Below are positions 8,165-17,031 of a DNA stretch of 46,804 nucleotides, in pieces. The notes under the pieces are model-generated. The model was given only the letters and a program-made list of their open reading frames with translations, was not told the origin of the DNA and did not search any database. This DNA comes from Lentimicrobium sp. L6. Lineage in GTDB: Bacteria > Bacteroidota > Bacteroidia > Bacteroidales > UBA12170. Each line of letters begins with the position of its first letter. The first letter of the stretch is position 1. The stretch is from NCBI RefSeq assembly GCF_013166655.1, contig NZ_JABKCA010000044.1, forward strand, positions 1-46,804. Reading direction: 5' to 3'. Position numbers and translations under genes: made by a program.

Positions 8165-9127
8165 TTATTTCCAACGTTCTTTAGCCCATTCTTTTTGCTC
8201 CTCATCAGTAAGGAAAGTCCAAGCCACAAAACGACTTACTTTATTTCCTTGACCCATGGGAATGACCTTAATTTGTTTCGGACGGAATTTTTTAAGTGTT
8301 GCAATGGCATTTTTTACTCTACTCTCTCTGGAGATAAGGCTAGTAAACCAAAAGCAAGATTGGGCGAAATCTCTACTTTCTATCACCATGTTTTTTAGGA
8401 AAAACTCTTCACCACCTTTGCACCAGAGCTCATGACTTTGGCCTCCGAAGTTGAGCGGAGCTTCTATCTTTTTGCCTTTACTCAAGTTACTCACCTTTCT
8501 CTGGCTTGCCTCTTGTGCTTCTATGGCTGAGGAATGAAATGGAGGATTGCAAACGACCATATCGTAGCGTTCGTCTTTTTTAATGACTCCTCTGAAAATA
8601 TTCTGATTATACTTTTGTAGCCTCACTTCTATATTTCCTTTTAGAGGAGGGTTGTTCTCGATGATTTTCTCTGCCGATTTAATGGATTTAGCATCAATCT
8701 CAGAACCTACAAAACTCCAACCATATTCCTGATGACCAATCACCGGATAAATGAGGTTGGCACCAGTTCCAATATCCAGGCATTTTATTTTTGTGCCTTT
8801 GGGTATCTTTCCATAATTCTTTTCTGCTAATAAGTCGGCAGCATACAAAAGATAGTCAGCACGACCAGGAATGGGAGGGCATAAATACTCTTCAGGAATA
8901 TCCCAGAAATCTACCTTATAGAAATGCTTTAGCAAAGCAGTATTTAGCATTTTAACAGCCAATGGATTTGCAAAATCAATAGACAAATCTCCAAAATCAT
9001 TAGCCCTTACATAGGGTTTTAGTTCCGGACAACTTTCCACCAATATCTCGAAGTCATAACGTTCTTTATGTTTATTTCGAGTGTGAAGTTGAGATTTAAC
9101 CTGGGGATGTTTTCTTTTTGCTGGCAT
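8165..9127 (-). CDS. rlmF: 23S rRNA (adenine1618-N6)-methyltransferase
   Basis: The enzyme transfers a methyl group from S-adenosylmethionine to N6 of A1618 of 23S rRNA. The 320-residue protein fits the RlmF/YbiN family end to end: a basic N terminus (KRKHPQVKSQLHTRNKHKERYDF), the conserved RANDFGDLSIDFANP block (41-55), FWDIPEEYLCPPIPGRADYL (74-93), the SAM-binding LDIGTGANLIYP (117-128) and the catalytic NPPF at 194-197. It is a single gene with a hairpin downstream. The ATG at 9127 is the first in frame, and the conserved N terminus starts there, so the start is well supported. Confidence 0.95.
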   Translation of the reverse strand: MPAKRKHPQVKSQLHTRNKHKERYDFEILVESCPELKPYVRANDFGDLSIDFANPLAVKMLNTALLKHFYKVDFWDIPEEYLCPPIPGRADYLLYAADLLAEKNYGKIPKGTKIKCLDIGTGANLIYPVIGHQEYGWSFVGSEIDAKSIKSAEKIIENNPPLKGNIEVRLQKYNQNIFRGVIKKDERYDMVVCNPPFHSSAIEAQEASQRKVSNLSKGKKIEAPLNFGGQSHELWCKGGEEFFLKNMVIESRDFAQSCFWFTSLISRESRVKNAIATLKKFRPKQIKVIPMGQGNKVSRFVAWTFLTDEEQKEWAKERWK

Positions 9128-9177
9128 GTTTTCCTTCTATTTATTTGGAGTACAAACTTAATAATACAAAGCTTGAT

Positions 9178-9214
9178 AAAAAAAGTCCAAACCATGAAAT
9201 TCAAAGTTTGGACT
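9178..9214 (-). terminator. Rho-independent terminator of the cold-shock gene
   Basis: The nine-base stem AGTCCAAAC / GTTTGGACT with a 13-base loop is followed on the minus strand by seven T. It lies 37 bases past the stop of the cold-shock-domain gene. Confidence 0.85.
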
Positions 9215-9250
9215 ATATATTGTAAAATAAGCTCTAATTATGGAGCCAAT

Positions 9251-9703
9251 TTATTTTGCTATTTCTACACGAACGGCATTCATTCCTTTCATTCCACGTT
9301 CCACGTCGAATAAAACGATATCGTTTTCTTTAATCTTACCTGTTACGCTATTAATATGAACGAAGAATTTCTCTTGAGTATCTTGTTCCTTAATAAAACC
9401 AAATCCTTTAGTATCGTTAAAGAATTCTACCTTTCCTCTTCTTTTTCCAATAACTTCATCTCTGTCTCTCTTTGGAACACCTATTTCGATGCTTTCGAGG
9501 GCAATTTTTGTTTTCTTGGTTGGATCTGGTGGAGTGTCAACAATTTGGCCATTCTCATCCACGTAAGCTAACATGCTTTCAAAGCCTCCTCCGGCCTCAG
9601 CGTTATTTTTTCTTTCTTCTTTCTTTTGCTGTTTAGCCTTCTTTTTCTTAGCGCGGAGTTTTTCCTTTTCTTTTTTATTATAGGTTTCTTGTGATTTAGC
9701 CAT
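9251..9703 (-). CDS. Cold-shock-domain protein with lysine-rich N-terminal extension
   Basis: A likely RNA/single-stranded-DNA-binding protein. The cold-shock OB-fold occupies residues 88-150 and has both RNA-binding motifs: RNP1 KGFGFI (99-104) and RNP2 FFVHI (113-117), after GKVEFFND. It is twice the length of a CspA protein. Residues 8-33 are a run of Lys/Glu/Arg, followed by a conserved-looking linker (MLAYVDENGQIVDTPPDP). The basic tail resembles ribosome- or RNA-binding extensions, so a role on translating RNA is plausible but inferred. The gene has its own TACCTTTG promoter box with a ~70-base leader and its own terminator, making it monocistronic. Cold induction cannot be judged from the leader. 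Confidence 0.92.
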   Translation of the reverse strand: MAKSQETYNKKEKEKLRAKKKKAKQQKKEERKNNAEAGGGFESMLAYVDENGQIVDTPPDPTKKTKIALESIEIGVPKRDRDEVIGKRRGKVEFFNDTKGFGFIKEQDTQEKFFVHINSVTGKIKENDIVLFDVERGMKGMNAVRVEIAK

Positions 9704-9775
9704 TCTTGCTTCTTAATTGTTTTAAATTTTTAAATGATCCTTTTTCCTCTTAAGGAATTAGGAAATTTTCGTTTG

Positions 9776-9783
9776 CAAAGGTA
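9776..9783 (-). promoter_or_regulatory. Putative -7 element (TACCTTTG)
   Basis: An exact TAnnTTTG match on the minus strand, 73 bases before the cold-shock-domain start. The same octamer followed by C occurs before the NosR-like gene at 38575-38582. Confidence 0.5.
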
Positions 9784-9931
9784 GTCTTTTTTTTAATGTG
9801 TTTATAATAAGTTGTAAATCAATTATTTCATCTTCTGCGCTTTTAGTATTGAACTAGACTGTAAGGGATTATCATCTTTATTGTGAATCATTCTAATTTC
9901 AGTTTAAAAAAGCCTTTAATTTTTCGAGTAT

Positions 9932-9965
9932 AAAAAAGCAGAAACCTAAAGGGATGTGCTTTTTT
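9932..9965 (-). terminator. Rho-independent terminator of ssb
   Basis: AAAAAAGCA / TGCTTTTTT arms with an inner CCT/AGG pairing, ending in a T-run on the minus strand about 80 bases past the ssb stop. Confidence 0.65.
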
Positions 9966-10046
9966 ACTATAGTATTCCGACCATTTCGGCAGGTTCAATA
10001 ATCTAAGCTCCGTGGGGTCTATATTATTATTAACTCATTTTGGAAT

Positions 10047-10487
10047 TTAGAATGGTAAATCATCCTCCTCTTCAGAACTTGGGGTAGTTGCTGCATTTTG
10101 AGTTGGTAGTGCTGGCTCCGATGCTTGTGGAGATGCCGCATCCTGTTGTTGGTATCCTCCGCCCCCAGCAGATGAGATTTTTAAAACCTTTTCGCCTTGA
10201 ATTTCTGTGGTATATCTTTTATTACCATTTTCATCGTCCCAAGAGCGAGTTTTTATTTTGCCTTCAAGGTATATTTTATCTCCTTTTACCAAATTTTTCT
10301 CGGCCAACCAACGCCATAAAACAATATTATGCCATTCGGTCTGCTCTACCCAATTGTCGCTTTTGTCTTTATAACTTTCTGTAGTGGCTAAGCTAAATGC
10401 AGCTCTTTTTACTCCATTCTCGTAAGTCATTACTTCTGGGTCTTTTCCCAAGTTTCCTACCAATATTACCTTATTTATACCAGCCAT
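10047..10487 (-). CDS. ssb: Single-stranded DNA-binding protein
   Basis: It binds and protects single-stranded DNA during replication, recombination and repair, and recruits partners through its C-terminal tip. The 146-residue protein has the OB-fold (MAGINKVILVGNLGKDPEV; WHNIVLWRWLAEKNLVKGDKIYLEGKI; the YTTEIQGEKV strand), a flexible Gly/Gln/Pro/Ala linker (112-136) and the canonical acidic tip EEEDDLPF. Length and all motifs are typical of SSB. It is monocistronic here, with a hairpin terminator downstream. Bacteroidota often carry a second ssb copy elsewhere, which cannot be checked in this window. Confidence 0.96.
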   Translation of the reverse strand: MAGINKVILVGNLGKDPEVMTYENGVKRAAFSLATTESYKDKSDNWVEQTEWHNIVLWRWLAEKNLVKGDKIYLEGKIKTRSWDDENGNKRYTTEIQGEKVLKISSAGGGGYQQQDAASPQASEPALPTQNAATTPSSEEEDDLPF

Positions 10488-10617
10488 TTTATAGATGTTT
10501 AATTATTAATCGTTATTGAACCAGCCAAATTACTAAAAATAGAAATGCCACATCAGCAAATTAGAGATTGTTGAAAAATTATTAGGCAAATGCTAATTAG
10601 ATGATTAGATGTATTGT

Positions 10618-11778
10618 CTATGCTCTCAATTGGTTATTGGCGATACGAGACCAACGAAAGAGTGCTGCAAAACCATAAAGAATAAACAGAAGAATTAAAT
10701 GAATCACATTTAATGCCACATGTTCCCAATCGGCTCCCAATTCCAAAACCCTAGTGAAAGCTTGTACGAAAGGTGTCATGGGGGAGAATTGTGCCAAATA
10801 TTGCACCCAGACTGGCATAGCCTGAAATGGCCAGCTAAATCCACTTAAGAGGAAGATAGGATAGGAAGAAAAGGCGATTACTTCTAAATAGCCCACTTGG
10901 GTTCTGAAGAAACTACTGATAAAGACCCCAAACATCAATACTGCAAGCGACATGGCAAAAGCTATGATAAGCATGCTGTCCCAAGAGCCATGAACATTAA
11001 GTTCGAAAATAGGGAATATGGTTGTTAGGAAAAGAAGGAAATAGGCAAAATATAAAAGCATATAAAAACCCAGTTTCCCAATGAAATATTTGTAAATTCG
11101 ACCATTAACCAAACTTAATATTTCTGGCAAAGCTTTTTTCTGCCTGTCTTTTGTAAAACTTTCACCAATTCCAAAGAGGAGGGTTTGATGAAGGATAAGG
11201 ATAAATAATCCGGGCAATAAGAACCCACCATAGGTATTTAATGGATTGGCTATTCCTCTCACATCGGGTTCCAATGGCATCACTATTTCCATGGCGTTTT
11301 CAGGATTTACTCCATGTGCCATATAGTATTTTAATCTGATACCTGCTCCTGCTGTAATCAATACTTTCTGCAAATCCTTATTGGGATTATTGCTGGGCAA
11401 AAACTGTGTGGTATTTAGGTAGACAGCTAAGTCAGTGCCTTTCATACTGAGCAGTTGTGCCTCAAAATCGGCAGGGAAATATATGAAGCCTTGAACATTT
11501 AACTTATTAATCTCGTCGACTCCTTGTTCGAAACTTGTCAAATACTCACTTATTTGTATTTGTTGAGTGGCGTCCAAAGCTCTAATTAATTCTCTGCTAC
11601 TTGATGAATTATCTAAGTCGAAAACGGCAATAGGAACCTCCTCAATATCTTTGTTGATATATATACTTCCTAAGAAAAAAGCATATAATATTGGTGCCAA
11701 AAGAAAGGTTAGAATCAAACTATGATCGCTAAATAATTGTTTAATTTCGTAATTGGCTACTCTTAGTATCCCTTTCAT
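10618..11778 (-). CDS. ABC-2 family permease, second of an efflux operon
   Basis: An inner-membrane permease subunit of 386 residues with the ABC-2 layout: one N-terminal helix (about 20-40), a ~150-residue periplasmic domain starting IEEVPIAVFDLDNSSSSRELI, and five or six helices from about 180 onward. These include GGFLLPGLFILILHQTLL and the conserved SSYPIFLLSGFSWPFQAMPVWVQ segment. It resembles YhhJ/YbhR-type permeases. Its start overlaps the stop of the preceding permease by four bases (ATGA). The two permeases have the same fold and probably form a heterodimer. No ATPase gene is adjacent. It is the last gene of the operon TolC-HlyD-permease-permease; the substrate is unknown. Confidence 0.9.
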   Translation of the reverse strand: MKGILRVANYEIKQLFSDHSLILTFLLAPILYAFFLGSIYINKDIEEVPIAVFDLDNSSSSRELIRALDATQQIQISEYLTSFEQGVDEINKLNVQGFIYFPADFEAQLLSMKGTDLAVYLNTTQFLPSNNPNKDLQKVLITAGAGIRLKYYMAHGVNPENAMEIVMPLEPDVRGIANPLNTYGGFLLPGLFILILHQTLLFGIGESFTKDRQKKALPEILSLVNGRIYKYFIGKLGFYMLLYFAYFLLFLTTIFPIFELNVHGSWDSMLIIAFAMSLAVLMFGVFISSFFRTQVGYLEVIAFSSYPIFLLSGFSWPFQAMPVWVQYLAQFSPMTPFVQAFTRVLELGADWEHVALNVIHLILLFILYGFAALFRWSRIANNQLRA

Positions 11779-12950
11779 ATGTTCGCCTCCTGTCTTTTTG
11801 TATAATTCTTCAATTGTATGCTTAAAACAGGGAAGCTCACCAGTAATCCAATTATGGCAAATATGATGAGCACTATAATTTCATTTACAGCATATTTTAG
11901 AGGAGTCTGCATGAGTTCTATTTTGAAGAAACCATATAGGAAGTGTGTGTATGGAATGATTCCTGCATAGAATTTACTATACCAAGGCATTCCAAGTAAA
12001 GGGAAAGTAAAGCCACTAAAAACAAAAGCAGGAGAATTGTAAAATAATACCACATCCATGGACAACATTTCGTCGAGGAAGATGGTAGAAACCGCAAAAC
12101 CAAGGAAAATGGAGGCGCTAATAAACACAAATAACAGTAGTATCATAGACCAAATCTCACCATTCAATGGGATATTGAACAAGGGGAAAAAGATACCAAA
12201 AATCATCAAAGCAAAGATGGAGAAGGCAATCAATTGAGCCATATATTTCCCCAATAGCATTTTAAATACAGAGCCTTTGGTTATGTTAATCATTTCTGTA
12301 ATTCCGCCCGTATTAAACTCTCTATTAAAAGCTCTCACGGCCACAAACATGATAAACATCTGCATCAATACGGTCATTAAGCCAGGGCCTAGGTAGAACA
12401 AGTAATTATAGCTGGGGTTATAAAGAGGTTTAAAACTTAATCGCATGGGCTGAAAGAGTTCCATGCTTTGTTTTTCGGTGAGTCCTTGTGCCTGCATCTT
12501 TTGAATAAGGATTCCAGCGGAGGTTGTTAATACTATTTCCGAACTGGCTTTATAGATTAAGTTTCCGAAAACGATATTACTAGAGTTGGTATAGACAACA
12601 ACTTTCTGACTTCTCGATCTCAGAACTTCTCTTTCCAGGTCGTGAGGAATATATACAATACCTTGTACTTTCCCCGATTGAAAGGCCTCTTGCATGTCCT
12701 CCTCAGAAGTGAGCTGTTGAGCGACTGACAAATAAGGTGAAGCTTCTAAGAATCTTGTTAAGGTTCTGCTGAGTTCAGAATGATCTTGATCGTATACAGC
12801 AATAGGCAAATCATTGATATTTCCTTTGCCATAAAGGCTATTCAAAAGGAAATATACCACGATAGGAACCGCAATTAGAAGTAAGAATCCACTTCTACTG
12901 GTATATAAATATTGGAGCTCTCTCCAAATGATCGATAGGAATCCTCGCAT
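11775..12950 (-). CDS. ABC-2 family permease, first of an efflux operon
   Basis: A 391-residue permease with the same plan as its downstream neighbour: an N-terminal helix (LLLIAVPIVVYFLLNSLY), a large periplasmic domain beginning INDLPIAVYDQDHSELSRTL, and C-terminal helices including YLFYLGPGLMTVLMQMFIMFV and NSPAFVFSGFTFPLLGMPWYSK. The shared [LV]PIAV[YF]D[LQ]D motif at the start of both periplasmic domains indicates that the pair arose by duplication. It lies six bases after the HlyD gene and overlaps the next permease by four bases, so all are on one transcript. It presumably needs an ATPase encoded elsewhere. Confidence 0.9.
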   Translation of the reverse strand: MRGFLSIIWRELQYLYTSRSGFLLLIAVPIVVYFLLNSLYGKGNINDLPIAVYDQDHSELSRTLTRFLEASPYLSVAQQLTSEEDMQEAFQSGKVQGIVYIPHDLEREVLRSRSQKVVVYTNSSNIVFGNLIYKASSEIVLTTSAGILIQKMQAQGLTEKQSMELFQPMRLSFKPLYNPSYNYLFYLGPGLMTVLMQMFIMFVAVRAFNREFNTGGITEMINITKGSVFKMLLGKYMAQLIAFSIFALMIFGIFFPLFNIPLNGEIWSMILLLFVFISASIFLGFAVSTIFLDEMLSMDVVLFYNSPAFVFSGFTFPLLGMPWYSKFYAGIIPYTHFLYGFFKIELMQTPLKYAVNEIIVLIIFAIIGLLVSFPVLSIQLKNYTKRQEANI

Positions 12951-12956
12951 ATGAAT

Positions 12957-13934
12957 CTATCTGTCAAATTTTACAGTCATACCAGGTCTGAAACCGTCAA
13001 TAGGTTTTGTTGGATGTAGATGCACTTCAAAAGTCTTCATTTCGAATTCCCCTTTTTCGCGGGAAGGAACCCAATTGGCAAACGCAGCCATTGGTGCCAT
13101 ATACGAAACCTGGAACTCAGCAGTGGCATCTACACCAGGGATATATCCGCTCATCTTCGTTCCTTTTTTAAATTCGGGCATTAGGTCTTCTTTTAATTGA
13201 AGAATGACATATGTTTTTTCTGGAATCATGATGCTGAAAACAGGATAACCAGCTGCAACTACCTCACCCTCCTCAGCAATTTGATTACTGATTTCACCAT
13301 CGAGGGGAGCTATTATTTTTAATTCCTTATGATAAGCTTGGGCTTCTGCATAAACCGAATTGGCCTGTTGGTATTTGCCCATGGCCATTGCTATATCTTC
13401 TTTTCTGGCTCCTTCTTCTGCCATATCAAAAACCGATTTTGCCATTTTCATTTGGTCTCTCGCGGCCTGATATTTGAATTCCATCTCATCCATTTCTTGG
13501 CTAGAGATAATGCTATCCGCATATAATAATTGAAATCTTTTATAAGTTTTTTGCGCAAAGTCGAATTGGCTTTTGGCCATATCGTACTGGCTTTTGGCGG
13601 CTTCTTTTTCTTGAATTCTAGCACCCGTTTTGGCTTTGTCTACCAATCCATCAGCAGCATCTAATACACCTTGAGCTTGTCCTAGTTTGGCGTTTAAAAT
13701 AGAGGATTCGTAAATTGCCAATACCTGACCTTTTTTTACTAAATCGCCATTTTTTACTAAAATACTATCTATACGTCCTGGGATTTCAGATGCCACATGA
13801 ATCACTTTGGTTTCTGCTATTCCTAGGAGGAAGTCAGCTTCTTGCTGTTTGCTATATTTAAATAGGAAGAAAATGGCAACAGCAGCAATAATTACTGGAA
13901 TGCTTAAGGCTAAATAATTTGTTCTTATCTTCAT
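12957..13934 (-). CDS. HlyD/YhiI-type periplasmic adaptor protein
   Basis: The membrane-fusion subunit that links the inner-membrane permeases to the TolC channel. The 325-residue protein has one N-terminal anchor helix (LALSIPVIIAAVAIFFLF, 8-25), the first biotinyl-lipoyl half (IPGRIDSILVKNGDLVKKGQVLAIYE, about 50-75), a long coiled-coil hairpin (about 76-200, rich in Ala/Lys/Gln), the second lipoyl half (KIIAPLDGEISNQIAEEGEVVAAGYPVFSI) and a beta-barrel domain ending in RPGMTVKFDR. It is closest in plan to E. coli YhiI/YbhG, adaptors of ABC-2-type exporters. It sits between tolC-like and permease genes, with gaps of 52 and 6 bases. Confidence 0.93.
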   Translation of the reverse strand: MKIRTNYLALSIPVIIAAVAIFFLFKYSKQQEADFLLGIAETKVIHVASEIPGRIDSILVKNGDLVKKGQVLAIYESSILNAKLGQAQGVLDAADGLVDKAKTGARIQEKEAAKSQYDMAKSQFDFAQKTYKRFQLLYADSIISSQEMDEMEFKYQAARDQMKMAKSVFDMAEEGARKEDIAMAMGKYQQANSVYAEAQAYHKELKIIAPLDGEISNQIAEEGEVVAAGYPVFSIMIPEKTYVILQLKEDLMPEFKKGTKMSGYIPGVDATAEFQVSYMAPMAAFANWVPSREKGEFEMKTFEVHLHPTKPIDGFRPGMTVKFDR

Positions 13935-13986
13935 TTCTAAAGGTATTTTATTTTAAGATTTATTGACTCAGAGGAGCGAATAAAAT

Positions 13987-15459
13987 TTAATTCTGATTAA
14001 AGATTTCTAATATTTTCTCTGGTTGTGCAGTGGCAGTGTAAAAATCTGCCAATGCGTTATAATAGTCGTACAAGCTAACGAGTTCCTCTACCAATTCGCC
14101 TTCAAGTAGCAAACGAGCATCTAAAACATCAAGGCTAGCTGTTAGGCCTTCAGTGAATCGCTTTTCGTTGACTCTTAAATTTTCCTCTGCCATGGCGATT
14201 ACCGCTTGCATTTCTTGGTATTTGCTTTGACTATTTAATATGTTGATATAAGATTTATTCACCCAAAGTTTGATTTGGTTTCTGGCATAATCCTCAGCAT
14301 AATCTACCTCCATCTCTAAATGTTTGGCGGCTTTCATTTCATTAATATTCTTTAAGCCGTTAAACAGGTTCATCTTTACTTGAATACCTAGCATCACTGG
14401 TGGTTGAATAATAGGGAGCTCTTCTCTAAAGAAACCATATTCTCCCCAAGCAACAACCTTTGGTAGTATTTCGGAGCGTTTTACATTATAGTTCTGGCGA
14501 ACCATGATTCTCTTTTGTTCTAAGATACCAAAGATGGGTTGGGCCTCATAAGCGTCTTGTAAGGAGGAATCCAAGGCGATAGCATTCATGTGATACTTCA
14601 TTTTGTCACTGATGACTAATACTGTATCTTCCTTCATACCCATTTCCGATTTGAGGGCTAATAATGCCAATTGAAGATTGTTCTCATCGTCCTTCATTTT
14701 TCTTTTGGCATCGGCAACGGCCACATCAGCTCTTAATAAAACATGAGGCGGAACCACACCAATTTCAATGGCTTTTTCAGCTTCGTTACGATGTTCTTTC
14801 ATTCCTTCTAGAACATTTGCACGTGTTTCCACAACATCTTGTAATAAAACAACAGCTAAATATCTTTTGATAATGGTTTGTGTGACTTCATTACTCACCT
14901 TAATTAGCTCATAACTGGCTTCATTAGATTCTGCCTTGGCAAATTTGGTTCCAGCAATAATTTTTCCGCCCATAAAAATAGGCTGTGTGGCTACAATATT
15001 GGCAGTAGGCATATGTTGATTGTCAATCTCAATATTGTAGGCAGGTAATTTGCTTAAACTGCTATTGATAGAATTATATAATCCTTGTTGAAATTCTGGA
15101 GAGGTTTCAATAGGAATTATTTCGTTTGCTACAGCCACTCCATATTTTGATAATACATCATCTAAGGAGCCTTTCACTTGTTCCATATTGATTTGCATGT
15201 TTTCGCTAAGGTAGGTATAGCCTCCAGCTGCGGTAATCTTTGGAAGGAAATTTCCCTTCATGGCAGCGTGTTCATATTGTTTTTGAAATACGACTTCCTT
15301 CTGACGCAAAATCTCTTCGTTATGTTGTATGCCATAAGCTATGGCATCCGTAAGGCTAATGTTTTGAGATTTTACTGAGGTGGGAAAGCTCATTATTACC
15401 ATCAAGATAATTAGATGTGGCCAAGGTATATTTGGTTTTGTTTTTCCGTATTGAAACAT
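13987..15459 (-). CDS. TolC-family outer-membrane efflux protein
   Basis: The outer-membrane exit duct of the efflux system, 490 residues when started at 15459. A longer open frame reaches 15534, but the signal peptide (HLIILMVIMSFPTSVKSQN) follows the ATG at 15459, and the promoter box at 15483-15490 lies inside the longer version, so the shorter start is chosen. Two OEP repeats are visible: SLTDAIAYGIQHNEEILRQKE with the helical barrel up to about residue 240, then a second repeat with GIQVKMNLFNGLKNINEMKAAK and EENLRVNEKRFTEGLTASLDVLDA, a signature of the family. It is the first gene of the operon with the adaptor and two permeases. Confidence 0.93.
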   Translation of the reverse strand: MFQYGKTKPNIPWPHLIILMVIMSFPTSVKSQNISLTDAIAYGIQHNEEILRQKEVVFQKQYEHAAMKGNFLPKITAAGGYTYLSENMQINMEQVKGSLDDVLSKYGVAVANEIIPIETSPEFQQGLYNSINSSLSKLPAYNIEIDNQHMPTANIVATQPIFMGGKIIAGTKFAKAESNEASYELIKVSNEVTQTIIKRYLAVVLLQDVVETRANVLEGMKEHRNEAEKAIEIGVVPPHVLLRADVAVADAKRKMKDDENNLQLALLALKSEMGMKEDTVLVISDKMKYHMNAIALDSSLQDAYEAQPIFGILEQKRIMVRQNYNVKRSEILPKVVAWGEYGFFREELPIIQPPVMLGIQVKMNLFNGLKNINEMKAAKHLEMEVDYAEDYARNQIKLWVNKSYINILNSQSKYQEMQAVIAMAEENLRVNEKRFTEGLTASLDVLDARLLLEGELVEELVSLYDYYNALADFYTATAQPEKILEIFNQN

Positions 15460-15482
15460 ATAGTATACTTTATTTGTGGGCG

Positions 15483-15490
15483 CAAAAATA
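15483..15490 (-). promoter_or_regulatory. Putative -7 element of the efflux operon (TATTTTTG)
   Basis: An exact TAnnTTTG match, 24 bases upstream of the ATG at 15459. Transcription from here would exclude the longer start at 15534. Confidence 0.5.
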
Positions 15491-15763
15491 GTATTTTTAT
15501 AAACTATTTGTACTAAAAATGTGAAATAGAACAAAAAAATAATTTTATAGTCATATAAAACACATGTAATGAGTGTTGTATGGTGGTGTAAAAAAATATT
15601 TATTATTGTAAATATAAGACTTTTCTGGTTTAATAATAGTATTATAGGAGAAAAAAATCATTTTTGGGTCTGGCTTGAATGATTAATATAAAAAAGAGTA
15701 CAAAATCAAGCGGATTAATTGAGTTGATTCTTTTGATTTTTAAGTTTAGGATTTTTCAGGCAT

Positions 15764-15788
15764 AAAAAAAGCCGCCCAAAAGAGCGAC
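15764..15788 (-). terminator. Rho-independent terminator of fabH
   Basis: On the minus strand, GTCGCTC-TTTT-GGGCGGC forms a seven-base stem (with G-T wobbles) followed by seven T, 27 bases past the fabH stop. Confidence 0.8.
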
Positions 15789-15814
15789 TTACCATGAAAA
15801 CAAAAAAAGTTTCT

Positions 15815-16828
15815 TTATTTATCAGCAACAGCAGCACCATCATAGGCCCACTTCATGTAAATAGCTCCCCAAGTAAAACCACCACCGAATGCTGAAAGGA
15901 TGATATTGTCACCTTTTTTCAGTTGGCTTTCCCATTGGTGTAAACAAAGAGGGATAGTAGCATCAGTAGTGTTACCATAGTCTTGAATATTCACCATTAC
16001 TTGTTTTGGACTGATACCCATACGACGAGCAGTAGCATCAATTATTCTTAAATTGGCTTGATGAGGAACCAGCCAAGCTAAATCTTCAGGTTTAATATTA
16101 TGTTTCTCCATGATATTAACAGAAACATCGGCCATGTTAGAAACAGCAGACTTAAACACCGCCTGACCTTCTTGGTAGATAAAATGTTCACGAGCATCAA
16201 CGGTTTCGTGACTAGCAGGCTTAACAGAGCCTCCTGCTTTTTGATGTAAGTGAATTCTTCCGGCACCATCAGAATGGAGATCGGCATCTATAATTCCAAA
16301 ATCCTCAGTGGTTGGTTCAATCAGTACTGCTCCAGCACCATCACCAAATAAAACACAGGTTGTGCGATCGGTATAATCTACTATCGAGGACATTTTATCA
16401 GCACCAACTACTACTACTTTTTTATATAAACCACTCAAAATGTAGCTACGAGCAGTTTGTAGACCAAAAATGAAACCACTACAAGCCGCATTTAAATCAA
16501 AACTAAAAGCATTCTTTAGTCCAACTTTATCACAAATAATATTTGCGGTAGAAGGGAATTGCATATCGGGGGTCACAGTAGTGCAGATAAGAAGATCAAT
16601 ATCTTCTGCTTTAGTGTTTGTTTTTTCTAAAAGTTGAAGTACAGCAGGTGCTCCTAAATCTGAAGTTCCTTTTCCTTCACCTTTTAAAATATGTCTCTTC
16701 TTAATCCCTGTTCGGGACATAATCCACTCATTATTGGTGTCAACAATGGTAGATAACTCGTCATTGGTTAAAATGTATTCTGGAACATACGTTGATATTC
16801 CGGTAATTGCAGCATTTATCTTTGACAT
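15815..16828 (-). CDS. fabH: 3-oxoacyl-ACP synthase III (KAS III)
   Basis: It condenses acetyl-CoA (or a branched starter) with malonyl-ACP to begin fatty-acid elongation in the cytoplasm. The 337-residue thiolase-fold enzyme has the full catalytic triad: Cys116 in [10 protein letters not shown], His256 in VPHQANLRI and Asn286 in [10 protein letters not shown]. The N-terminal SRTGIKKRH motif and the C-terminal [11 protein letters not shown] loop also match FabH. It stands alone here with its own terminator and is not in a plsX-fabH-fabD cluster, so a second KAS III copy elsewhere is possible. Starter-unit preference cannot be read by eye. Confidence 0.95.
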   Translation of the reverse strand: MSKINAAITGISTYVPEYILTNDELSTIVDTNNEWIMSRTGIKKRHILKGEGKGTSDLGAPAVLQLLEKTNTKAEDIDLLICTTVTPDMQFPSTANIICDKVGLKNAFSFDLNAACSGFIFGLQTARSYILSGLYKKVVVVGADKMSSIVDYTDRTTCVLFGDGAGAVLIEPTTEDFGIIDADLHSDGAGRIHLHQKAGGSVKPASHETVDAREHFIYQEGQAVFKSAVSNMADVSVNIMEKHNIKPEDLAWLVPHQANLRIIDATARRMGISPKQVMVNIQDYGNTTDATIPLCLHQWESQLKKGDNIILSAFGGGFTWGAIYMKWAYDGAAVADK

Positions 16829-16878
16829 ATTGCCTGGTTTTTTTCAGGGCGCCAAATTGCTATTTTTATTTTAACTGA

Positions 16879-16886
16879 CAAAATTA
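16879..16886 (-). promoter_or_regulatory. Putative -7 element of fabH (TAATTTTG)
   Basis: An exact TAnnTTTG match on the minus strand, 51 bases before the fabH start. No -33 TTTG is evident. Confidence 0.45.
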
Positions 16887-16973
16887 TTTATTAGTTTTTT
16901 CGAATATTTTGATTGTTTTTTCCAAAATGGTAAGGAAAATTGCACAAAACAAAGCTTAGGAACTCAAAATGTT

Positions 16974-16981
16974 TATTTTTG
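16974..16981 (+). promoter_or_regulatory. Putative -7 element of the DUF3078 gene (TATTTTTG)
   Basis: An exact TAnnTTTG match. It would start a transcript with a leader of about 115 bases before the ATG at 17103, long enough to include the small frame at 17032-17106. Confidence 0.45.
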
Positions 16982-17031
16982 CCACGAAAAACAAAATTAT
17001 ATCAAAAAACTGGTTATTTGGATTTGTGAAT

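Larger units (their letters stand above)
9704..10046. other. Intergenic region between the cold-shock gene and ssb
   Basis: A 343-base gap. It contains the promoter box and leader of the cold-shock gene (9776-9783) and the ssb terminator (9932-9965). The rest, including the C/G-richer patch near 9975-10020, shows no coding potential. Confidence 0.6.
15460..15814. other. Intergenic region, efflux operon promoter and fabH terminator
   Basis: A 355-base, very AT-rich gap between fabH and the TolC gene (both minus strand). It holds the efflux promoter box near its left end and the fabH terminator near its right end. No coding potential or repeat is seen in between. Confidence 0.6.

Noticed and set aside
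10088-10384. 98-codon frame opposite ssb
   Set aside because: It is antisense to the OB-fold of ssb and has no domain of its own.
15460-15534. N-terminal extension of the TolC-family protein to 15534
   Set aside because: The promoter box lies inside it and the signal peptide begins only after the ATG at 15459.
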